Source: Phytophthora quininea (taxonomy: Eukaryota > Oomycota > Peronosporomycetes > Peronosporales > Peronosporaceae). From it: 64,000 nucleotides of DNA. The position numbers were made by a program, and so were the translations under genes. Shown here in pieces: positions 55,683-64,000 of the stretch. Numbering within the stretch: position 1 is the first letter of the stretch; every line of letters begins with the position of its first letter. The DNA lies in contig JAAVTG010001003.1 of the NCBI GenBank assembly GCA_011947345.1, positions 1,711,343 through 1,775,342 on the forward strand, in the 5' to 3' direction. The notes beneath the pieces are model-generated. The model did no database searches. It was given only the letters and a program-made list of their open reading frames with translations, and had not been told where the DNA came from.

Positions 55683-57504
55683 ATGTCCTCGCACGATTCG
55701 TGTACCGCTTCAACGACAACACCTTCTCCTAGAAAACCCTATCTCATCGAGGCTGCAATGGAAAGAGCACGAGTACTTGCAGCTAATAGGCAAGAAATGC
55801 GAGGTGCACAAGTTCATTCTGACGAAATCTCAACGGACTCTCCACAGCTTCCGTCCATTGAAAGCTCGTCAATGGCAGACTCGGCGTCACTCGACACCAA
55901 GAAACGGAAGCGCAAACTGCAACATGTCTCCACAAAGCAAGACAAGCTCGCCGTTCTCAAATGGATGATTGCCGCCGACAAAGTCGACTCAAAGTATCTG
56001 TTCAAGCGCACAATCGCTGCTTTTCCCGAATGCTTTCGAGCAGATTCTGACTCGGCTAACTACATGAAGGCATCGCGGTGGTGGAAAGATAGGCAGAAGT
56101 TTATTGACGCCTTTTTCGTCCTGAAAATCGGATGTCCGTCCAGGCCCTTCAGCCTGGCACTCGCAAGCATGTTATGCTCAAAGCCTTGCCTGGCCGCGGT
56201 CGCAAGCGCGATCCATGGACCGATTGGCTTCATCTGTTACTACAGGAGGAATTTCACCGGCTTCGCAAGGCTGGGTTGAAGCTCACACCCACAGTGCTTG
56301 TCTCCGTTGCTAAGTATCTACTTGCTGACTCTAACCATGAAACTTACTGTAAGACTTTCGTTCCTCCTGGCAAGGAAATTCCATTTTATGAGCAGTTAAA
56401 TGTGAGATGGATTCAAACGTTTCAGGAGCACTTTAATATTGTACAACGAAAGCAATGCGGTAAAAAGCAGCTAAGTCCGCAAAAGGAATTGCAGATTGAA
56501 CGCGAGGTAGCGTTTCACATGGGTATTTTGAAGCGCGGTTTTGACAGTGGAGAATTTACCGACACTCATATGGCTAACATGGATGAAACGCATTTCATTA
56601 TTGATATGGATAATGGCAGAACACTAAACACTAAAGGAACGGAACACATCCAATATGCTGACGTTGTATCAGGAACGACTGGTATGACAATGGTTGTACT
56701 AATCGAAGGGGAAGTTCTGCCAAAATTGGGGTGCCAATGATGATTTTTGTTAATGCTGATGGCAATTACCCAATTCGCGGCGTTCCTGACAACATACCAG
56801 GTGTGTGTTGCTATCCATACGTGAACATGGAGATGTACACTACTAACGCAAAACTGTATAACAGGTGTGACGTACCGAACAGCGCCAAAAGGCTTTATGA
56901 CGTCCTCTGTGTTTGCCAAATGGCTTGGAGAACGGCGAGTGAACAGAAGACGACGGGGTACTCGCAAAATGATTCTCTGGGCGGACAACTATAGTGGTCA
57001 TGGCATAACAGAAGCTGCTAAGGCGCAGCTAGAAGAGCTCAACATTGATTTACGCTTCTTCCCAGCAAACGCAATGCACCTTGTGCAACCGGCGGACTCT
57101 TTCGTCATCTCAAAAATTAAGGATGCATGGACTAAACGCTGGAACGAAAAAAGGTGGAAATGATTCGAAACGAGCAATGGCAAAATAACGTGAGGAGGGA
57201 TGGTTCTTGGTCCGGCGCGCTACAAAATCCAGGCAAGCGGTTTTATCTTCAGCTCGCGGCTGATTCTGTCCGAGATGTCAATGCACAAATAACAGCTAAG
57301 GACAGCATCTCATATGCACAGAAAGCTATGATACGGTGCGGATTAGCGTGTAAGAACGGCAAATGGTCAGTATCACAGCTGAGCAATGAGCTCCAGTACA
57401 TTATTGAGAAGCACTACCAGCACTTTATGGGAAAACCTGCCAACGAAGCCGAAGATGAAGACAGAGATAGCGTTTGTGGACAGACTCTAGAAGCTGTTGT
57501 GTAA
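55683..57504 (+). pseudogene. pogo-type (DDE_1) transposase, frame-disrupted
   Basis: The N-terminal region has a helix-turn-helix-like KLAVLKWMIAADKVDSKYLF. After a shift near 56115 the frame reads LKALPGRGRKRDPWTDWLHL, LTPTVLVSVAKYLLADSN and NVRWIQTFQEHFNI. The first catalytic Asp is in NMDETHFIIDMDN (about 56577-56613). A shift near 56707 leads to MMIFVNADGNYPIRGVPDN; another near 56880 leads to SSVFAKWLGERR and the second Asp in ILWADNYSGHG (about 56972-57004). The third is in VQPADSFVISKIKDAW (about 57082-57132). A last shift in the A run at about 57145-57151 opens the C-terminal tail to 57504. All three acidic residues survive, so decay is slight or the shifts are assembly errors. Confidence 0.82.
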
Positions 57505-57570
57505 CATTCATTACGCTAGCTAACACGAACACAACACTAATTGATGGTACCTTATATAGTGTTAGTGTCG

Positions 57571-57600
57571 TATTAGTGTTAATAACACTAATTCATGTGT
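57571..57600 (+). repeat. Subterminal repeat with 21-bp palindrome, right copy
   Basis: Direct-orientation partner of 55531-55560, with 29 of 30 bases identical. Confidence 0.85.
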
Positions 57601-57882
57601 ACTTTGAAAATGGAGACTCTCGCTAATAGTGTTAGTAACACTAATTGCTGTGCTTAGTGTAGATGTAGTGAGTGCTCTGGGCACTGCGAACTAGGGACCC
57701 GAAACAGGAACAAAGAGGTTGTAGATATCTATACTAAAGTACCAAATATGCAAGCTAGTCACAAGTTTACTTTGTGTACAGGATCGAAATATGGAAATTG
57801 TATACTTTAGAGAAGCGTGCGAGTTCTGCATTATGCAAAAGTGTGCTAGTTCTGCACCATACAGAATTGTTAGTGCTGAACC

Positions 57883-58203
57883 ATGCAAAACCGTGCTAGA
57901 CGTGGCATGCAGATATTTAAAAGTTTATCCATCTACAGACAAGTGATAGTTACTACTATTGTTTTCCACGCCACATGGAGATTGCGAAACGACATTCGTT
58001 TCCGTGAGACGGAGGCAGAAATGCCTAACGTTGTTAATCTGCAAAGTTCCTTTAAGATGCACTACCAATTCATTTACCAGCATGCGACGGATCTTCATCG
58101 CGATTCCCCAGCGATTGCAGAACTAGTCCGGCAATTGGGGTTTGATCCTCCGAAGGACATTCTTCTAGAAAGGCCGCAGAGTATTTTGATCCCGCAAGTT
58201 TAG
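57883..58203 (+). CDS. Small ORF inside the MULE insert, possible LINE remnant
   Basis: This 107-codon frame lies 3' of the nested pogo element and within the MULE limits. It contains VFHATWRLRNDIRFRE and IAELVRQLGFDPPKD. The first block vaguely resembles the end of non-LTR retrotransposon reverse transcriptases (H-A-x-W-x-x-R-N), but this is weak. It might also be a second MULE ORF. The frame is open with a normal stop, and no other support is visible. Confidence 0.3.
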   Translation: MQNRARRGMQIFKSLSIYRQVIVTTIVFHATWRLRNDIRFRETEAEMPNVVNLQSSFKMHYQFIYQHATDLHRDSPAIAELVRQLGFDPPKDILLERPQSILIPQV

Positions 58204-58779
58204 CTGAATTCTGAGAATGGATTCTTGATTAGATAGATTGTCTAAGCTACACCTTCCAGACGAGAAAATCCGCTAACTAGTTAATCAAATCAGCTCAACA
58301 ACCACAGACATGGATAGCTGTGCAGTTTAAAAAATGGATTTGGATTTGCCATGTGAAAAATGTTAGCTGTATTACAAGGTGCGTCGACGCTGCAGTTCGC
58401 TGCAGTTGAGGAAGTTTTAGAGATGCTAACTATGTATTTTGTCGTGCACCACACTCTTGTTTTGATTGGATTTCTTTAATACCTCGGTACAAAATGTTAG
58501 AATCGCTCTCTATATGCCCAAATACGTGGTTTCCATGATGAATTTATTTTGTAGACACCTCTATTCATACGCCATATAAAATTCGAAATGTTATTAGCAT
58601 AATTTGCAACCTGTAACACTTCAACCAGTTGAAGTTGAGTTCGTGTGTGTGTCACATCATGTTACAGCTCTACAAAAAAAGGTTCCTAACACGTTTGAAG
58701 AGAATGTAATCGTCAGGAAGGGCGCGCCAACACTACAACAGCTGTTGAGTGAAAACACGACAGCTTTTAATTAGCACCC
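58204..58779. other. 3' end of the MULE insert, AT-rich, no gene
   Basis: Non-coding sequence with an A/T bias up to the right junction at 58779. Confidence 0.5.
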
Positions 58780-59877
58780 AACCAAGGCGACTAACTCTAG
58801 CTGCGCTTTGAAAGGATGTCCTAAGCTGGAGAAGCTGGTGGTGAATCTGTATCATCCTTACCGGTATCCTCAAAGCGAGGGCTATCTCGATCCCAAGACA
58901 TTTACCGAGACTATTTCCCACGAGAGGAGGTGCTCAATATCAACATTTTCGGCGACAGGTTTTGCGAAGCTATCGTCACTGACTGTCCGAATGTGAGTCA
59001 CTTTGAAATCACCGAGATTGCAGACCGGTTTAACTACCGTTTGTGGCCCATTGAGACCTTCACGGATGCTGGTCTGGCATCTCTAGCGAAACTTGAATTT
59101 CTCGCGACGCTGAGACTTCGTGGAATCCATTGTCCGGGTAACGGACTCTTCCAGTTCCTCAATGGTTTATCTGATGAATTCCTGGGGCAACGCTTGTTTG
59201 AGCTGCACTTAGATGGTGGCCCCGAGAAGTACGGGAAGGACTTTTATAATTCGCTAGAGGAACTGATGGAATCATTTGACACGGCAAAAACAGAGGAATT
59301 GCAGTGCATCAATCACAAGTCTGTGCTTCGTGTGACTAACACGTGGCTGTGTGAGGTGAATGCTCGATGGAGTCGTGAATACGTGCGTAAACTCATGCGC
59401 ATCGTGAAGCGCGTCAAGAAGCAACACCCATCGCTGCGTGTGCGGATTGTGACCGTACAGGGCAGTCCGGAGGGGTTTCACGGGATCGTCGAGTTCGGGG
59501 TGTACACGGCAAGCGCCGAACCTCCGGCCTGGTATTGCTGGGACAAGGACCAAAGCTGTCGAACCGTGACTTTCGTCAACCGCGACTACGCGGCTCCACA
59601 ACGTTGGGAATTCAAGGCGATGCAGCAAATGGATCGCTGGGCGGAAGGCGATTCTTGTTGTGACGACCAGTACTTGTACTGCCAAGGCATGGAAAACGCC
59701 GCCAACTATTTCAGTCGAGACGTCACTCAAGACGACATTAATGGTCGAGGCTGGCTCAGTGACGACCTCGATTTCGTTCCTTACTCCCCTGCTTGCTACG
59801 ACGTCGACGCGATGGACTTGTACATTTTTGTAGTTGTTGAAATGGGAATACAATTTTGTCAAGCTCGATTAAAATAA
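58780..59877 (+). pseudogene. Leucine-rich-repeat-like protein, 3' part, split by a transposon
   Basis: It begins with the right copy of AACCAAGGCG (58780-58789). From there the frame continues TNSSCALKGCPKLEKLVVNL, then shifts by one base near 58905 (a single G missing) into LNINIFGDRFCEAIV, CPNVSHFEITEI, LEFLATLRLRGIHCPGNG and LFELHLDGG. The C-terminal 180 residues are not repeats: AWYCWDKDQSCRTVTFVNRD, QMDRWAEGDSCCDDQYLYCQ and PYSPACYDVDAMDLY, a Trp/Cys-rich domain that I do not recognise. The stop is at 59877. Joined to the 5' part the reading frame agrees exactly at the repeat, which shows they were one gene. Confidence 0.75.
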
Positions 59878-59918
59878 CTTCTTTCGGCAAGACAACCGAC
59901 CAACGCGGCTTTGGAGCG

Positions 59919-61542
59919 ATGTTTTATGGAGATGATGGCGATCCGAGTAGCGACGAAGATCTTACAGATGTACTAGAAAGCTGTACACGAAAACTAGGAG
60001 AACTTTGTGGTGGGCTCAACGTGGAGCAACTCGAGGAAAAAATTGTGAAGAAATGAACTCGGACACGATTTCGTCGCTTGAGGAAGTTAGTGATGAGTGC
60101 GCCGCTCTTCTTGCTTGTCTTGAGTCTACAGAACCCAGGTACGTTGTAGGATTTATCATCAATGTACTTTTTGAGGCTGACTGCTTTGTAACAGCACATT
60201 ATACAAGATTTGGGAGGATGACAGTACATCTGAATTTTCATACGCTATGCTCGACCAGGAAGGCGAATCGCAAGAGCAGGTAGCTATTCCTTTGAACGTA
60301 AGGATGTTCCAGTTGACTAAGAACATTTGGCTTCGACGGCAGGAACATGAACTGGCGTCGGCTTGTCAAGAAGATCTCACACACGATCTTGATACATTTG
60401 CAGACGAGCTACAGGAATTAATGTCGCGACTTGGTGATGAACACGACGGTGCAGACTATATCGGAGAAGCTCCGCTGCCTGCGCCTTCTGGGAAATCGGA
60501 AAATGAAGAGAGGAAATCAGTCCATCAGGACAACTTCCATAGAGAAGAAGACAGTAGTAAAAGTCGTGCTTTTAAGGCGGAAACAATATCGTTCGAGCAC
60601 AAGGCCGTCTACAGCAAGCGAACAGAACAAGCTGTAGCAGTGCATGTGAAGAGGCAACTGCTGAGGCGGAGTGGCTCTAGAGTACGATCTTCAGCCTCAA
60701 GGGCATCAGTTCATCGTCGATCAGAGACACATACAGAATGTGTCGCCAATGTCAAAATCGTGTGGTCAAATTTCCAAAGCTCGAGTTTCCAACGACATGT
60801 CAAGCGTCAGCAACATGCAAGATTCCGCGTCAAGCAAGCCCAAACTGCGTTAAATGAGCTAGAAGCTTCACGCTTCCAAGGAACTGGAAAGAAACCGTCC
60901 AAGACGAGTGAAATGCGAGACCCTACACCATCGTCAGCACCGTCAAAGCCACTCGTCTCGGAACCAATCCACAGATCGTACCTCGACCAGTTCAGAACAA
61001 CGTCACGACCTTCACCAAGTGACAATACGCCGAAGTTCCTCTGTGCGGTATATCTCCATGGTCTTCGACGTTTAGGAACGACGTACATCACCTTCAATTC
61101 GCTTGATCAGTTGCAGCAGCGTGTTCGTGCAAGGTTTGCGATCAGTGAAGTCGTGGGTTACTATCGAGAGGTCAACGACGGCAACTTTCCTGCTGCTGGC
61201 AATCGAGGTCAGTACCAGAAGCGTCTACAACGAATTTCGACACTGGAGCAGGTGAACGACGGCGACACGATCTGCGTGACTCAAAGCGCCTACGACGACA
61301 TGACAATTCTCTGCGGATGGATCAAACGACGGCAACGCATTGTCCACTCTTTCGAGCACAACGTTCAACAAGCTCCAATAACAAGATCAAATTCTACAGA
61401 CACGACACCACCCAAGAAGAGAATGAACAGCAATGGCACCACCAAACCACAGGTATGGGACTCAAACGGACGCAGGCTCGGTGTCAAATCGCAGCTCTCC
61501 ATTTTATCCGACGAGTTATGGGAAAGCAACGCACAGTCGTAA
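59919..61542 (+). CDS. Protein with a C-terminal doublecortin/ubiquitin-like domain
   Basis: The start ATG at 59919 (MFYGDDGDPSSDEDL) lies 41 bp after the LRR stop. The first exon changes frame in an A run at 60036-60041 and continues CEEMNSDTISSLEEVSDECA to the donor at 60139. The intron is 60139-60194 (GTACGT...ACAG, 56 nt). Exon 2 opens YKIWEDDSTSEFSY and stays open to 61542. The middle is acidic, then basic and low in order (VHVKRQLLRRSGSRVRSS). Near residues 340-430 comes FLCAVYLHGLRRLGTTYITF, VVGYYREVNDGNF and ISTLEQVNDGDTICVTQ. The hydrophobic spacing and the final L-x-x-V-x-D-G-D-x-I-x-V match doublecortin-like or ubiquitin-like folds; DCX domains bind microtubules. The assignment is a guess from pattern only. 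Confidence 0.6.
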
Positions 61543-61551
61543 CATGACAAT

Positions 61552-63990
61552 CTAAACACTCTGCACACTGTTGAGCTTGAGCTCAATTCCATCGTCATCG
61601 ACAGAGTCGCTCGAGTCAGTGACATCAGGCTTCGTCTCCTCTGTAATCGGAGGAGTGTCTGGCGACGTAACGCCAAGCGGGGAACTGTGCAGTGCGTTGG
61701 ATCTAGGAGTAAACTCGAACGTGGTCTCCTTCGAACCGTCTTCTTGTGTCTTCTTCTGTTGGCATTTTACCCTTCAGGTAGAGATAGTCATTGTAGGCGT
61801 TGCGGTATTTCCGGTGGATGATGAGGATGCCCATCATCAGTAGCAAGACCACAAAACCCACTACGACAATTGCCACATAGACCGAGTAAAGCGCTCGAGT
61901 GTCCAGAACGACCGCACTTTCAGTACATGTCGAGATGGACTGTGTGTTTTCCGACGCAGTGCCACCATAACACGCCAGTTTGCGAGCATAGGAAACCGTT
62001 TGCTCACCACCAGAACACGCCGAGCGAAGCTCGTTAAAGTAGTCGTCGTCGCATATCGGACAAGCGAGAGCTGTCTTCCAGACGATGTTCCAGTTGCATT
62101 TGTCATCGTCTTGCACGGCCGACGTTGGCTTTGACGTTGTACCTACCAGAACGAGGTTAACAAATAAGAACAGCAATTCGTTAAAATCAGTACTTACCAC
62201 TGTTGAGGTCGCACTCAAAGTTAAAGGTAGTCGACATGGTCTTGCCGTTGGCACATGGCGATCCAGATGTGAATGCTACCTTCACGCCAGCGCCTGACTC
62301 AAGAGGGAGGATATCCATGTGGCTACCTCCATTCTTGATGCTCCATTGCTGTAAAATACAAGTTAGATACATCGAATCAAACTACAATGCAGTTGAGACC
62401 AACGTACCGCTGGAGCAGAGCACATGACGTTGCCATAGACCCCACTGCTCTGTTGGTAATAGTGACCAGCATCACGTGGGTTCGTCATCGAGGCAAAGAC
62501 CACGTACGAGACCTCAGTCTTCGTATCGACTTCTTGGTCGACGATTTGGCCAGGAACCTGCTCCTTCCAGCCACTACCAAGCGGGCGGAAGAGACCAGCG
62601 AACCAATAGTTCTGCTTATCCGCCTGGAAGGCTTCCGATGACTCTACAGGCTTCATCGACTGTAAGCTGGTAGCATTTCCGTACACAGTATCGTCTAGAA
62701 TCCAACTTTCATTGCCCCATACGAGTGCCTCCAACAGTGACAAATTGTACGTCACTTGTAGACCATCCAGTGCAGTTGAAACCTCCGCAGACATCGAGGA
62801 CGACGACGACAACGTCACTGTATCCGACGACGCAGTGGCGTTCAGCGTAAGCGCCTGAGGGGCAGCGCAAGCCACCGCACCTGAGCTACTATATGTATTC
62901 TCGCCACACGCAACGCATTCAGACGCTCCCTCCTTGGAGTAAGAATTCGCTGGGCATTCAGCGCATGCTACAACGCCAGTGGCGTCCTCGGACGCAGCAA
63001 ACGTTCCAGCGGGACAAATGCGACAGCCGTACATGTTCAAGTCGTCGTCTGGGTTGACAGGTTCGTAGCCTGTTGGACACGAAGCGCAGCTCACTCCGGC
63101 CCCACCTTCAGTGCCCATGAAGCCCACGTAGAGCAACTTGGCTTCGATGGCACGCTTCGCCGTAGCGTCTGTTGCACGCACTATTAGTGCGAATTGTTTG
63201 ACTGTTGGACTCGTCACGTTAATATGCACAAGTTGACTGAATGTGCCATTTTCTCCGCCATGAAGAAGATGCACCACGTTAGTTTTGCCGTTGGCGTCAC
63301 CAGATCCGCTGCCTGCATCGTTTGAGGTCGTTCCAGCAGCGCTACTGGACGCACTGGGGATGTTCATCGTCTTGGGCTTCTTCGAGTTAGCGGCCCCAGC
63401 GTTGTGGATTTCCAACTCGAGCCAAGCGCGCGATCCTTCATTTTCAAAAGTCGGTACACCGCTGAGTTGATACGTAAAGTTAAAGAACCCAGAGTGAACA
63501 TAAGGCACTGTAAACGGTAGGACGGATCGACTCGGACGAACCCAATCCGAATTGTCGTCACTGGCTGTGTGTTGTGCGAATACGAGCCCGTGCTTTGCAA
63601 GTTTCCAGCCGCTGTACTCGGCAGCCTGTTTGTTAAAAATCTGCGGCAATGTGCTCCACGCGTCAGGAGTCCCAGCGCCGTACTCCAGCGCCTTCACGAC
63701 CACTTGACCCGCTGGACACTGCGAGCAGGTGCCCGAAGCGGTCATCGTTTGACCCACTGGGCAAGCCTCACACGAATCGTCTTGCATGAGTTGATATCCG
63801 CGCGCGCATTTAGCACATTCCACCCCTTCTTCGGAGCTGGTAGCTCAATGCTGCTAGCTAGCGTAGAATCACAAGTCTGTGGCTGACTCCACGAGTACGT
63901 AACGTCTCTGGCGTTGTTTGTACAAGCAGTGTAGTTCTCTTCAACATCGTCCATCGAACACGCGCTGTTCAACGCAAGAATCGATACCAA
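61552..63990 (-). CDS. ELAPOR-type cysteine-rich type I membrane protein (5' end outside the window)
   Basis: ELAPOR proteins (KIAA1324 family) are secretory/endolysosomal receptors. The N-terminal part in view has NYTACTNNARDVTYSWSQPQ with a following Cys, then a shift near 63828 into CAKCARGYQLMQDDSCEACP, an ectodomain with GYKP-like repeats (CPTGYEPVNPDDD, CPAGTFAASEDATG, CPANSYSKEGASEC), NYWFAGLFRPLGSGW, and beyond two introns (62349-62407 and 62143-62197, both GT-AG) CDLNSG, KCNWNIVWKTALACPIC and ACSGGEQTVSYARKLACYGG. This late domain fits a mannose-6-phosphate-receptor-homology fold. A TM helix (YVAIVVVGFVVLLLMMGILI) precedes a cytosolic tail (HRKYRNAYNDYLYLK). A shift at about 61755 extends the tail in an acidic frame (DVTDSSDSVDDDGIELKLNS) to the stop at 61552; otherwise it would end at 61703. 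Its stop is 9 bp from that of the convergent gene. Confidence 0.8.
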
Positions 63991-64000
63991 TGGATCCTTT

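Larger units (their letters stand above)
55484..57659 (+). mobile_element. pogo/Tigger-type DNA transposon, complete ends, nested
   Basis: The left end is 55484 CACTAAGCACAGCAATTAGT and onwards; the right end is its exact reverse complement over 24 bp (57636-57659). It is flanked by TA on both sides (55482-55483 and 57660-57661), the Tc1/mariner/pogo target duplication. It encloses a DDE transposase of the pogo/CENP-B kind. Its length is 2,176 bp. It sits inside the MULE insert, 3' of the MULE transposase, so it arrived later. Confidence 0.92.
52815..58779 (+). mobile_element. Mutator-like element inserted in an LRR gene, carrying a nested pogo-type element
   Basis: The 5,965-bp insert is bounded by the direct repeat AACCAAGGCG. 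Inside is a MULE transposase (52959-55425) and, 3' of it, a complete pogo-type element (55484-57659). The outer ends, GCAAATACTTAAAGTCTGTT and inverted GGGTGCTAATTAAAAGCTGT, are only weakly alike, so terminal inverted repeats are poor or absent; non-TIR MULEs are known. Without the nested element the MULE would be about 3.8 kb. Confidence 0.75.

Noticed and set aside
52815..58779. Strong terminal inverted repeats on the outer MULE
   Set aside because: The two ends share only scattered bases over about 20 positions, which is not enough to call inverted repeats.

Overview
The window looks like nuclear DNA of an oomycete, most likely a Phytophthora-type plant pathogen. This is inferred, not searched. 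The evidence is compact intron-poor genes with short GT-AG introns of about 47-72 nt, a flagellar (axonemal) dynein heavy chain as expected for a zoosporic protist, a stramenopile-like mix of protein families, and degraded Ty3/Gypsy, MULE, Merlin, Tc1/mariner and pogo-type elements like those known from oomycete genomes. No rRNA, tRNA, CRISPR or prokaryotic operon signal was seen.

Layout. Positions 1-18.5 kb are repeat-rich and gene-poor. They hold a decayed BMT5-like methyltransferase gene, Gypsy integrase remnants on both strands, a decayed Ulp1-type (C48) peptidase, a Merlin-like element with clear terminal inverted repeats, a Tc1/mariner transposase broken by a perfect 51-bp inverted duplication, a MULE with an internally deleted catalytic core, and further MULE and integrase scraps. 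Positions 18.5-46 kb are gene-dense: a protein with two GT31 glycosyltransferase domains, a DNAH1-type axonemal dynein heavy chain (about 13 kb), a DUSP/chromo-barrel protein, a small RNase kappa-like membrane protein, a Kv-beta-type aldo/keto reductase, a secreted DNase II, a putative DNA-binding protein and a small dually acylated coiled-coil protein. Positions 46-52 kb return to repeats, with a MULE relic and a decayed double-stranded-beta-helix ORF, around an unknown ORF and an AWS-SET-postSET histone methyltransferase. Positions 52-60 kb are a leucine-rich-repeat-like gene cut in two by a MULE, which itself carries a nested pogo-type element. Positions 59.9-64 kb hold a gene with a doublecortin/ubiquitin-like domain and, convergent with it, an ELAPOR-type cysteine-rich receptor that runs off the window.

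Two results matter most. First, the 52.8-58.8 kb insertion is bounded by a 10-bp direct repeat (AACCAAGGCG), and removing one repeat plus the insert joins the two halves of the LRR gene in frame. Second, many otherwise well-conserved genes (dynein, GT31, DNase II, AKR, SET, DUSP, ELAPOR) are interrupted by frame changes. Most of these can be explained by one missing base in a short homopolymer. That pattern points to residual assembly indels rather than pseudogenes, so I give these genes full-length spans and mark where the frame moves.
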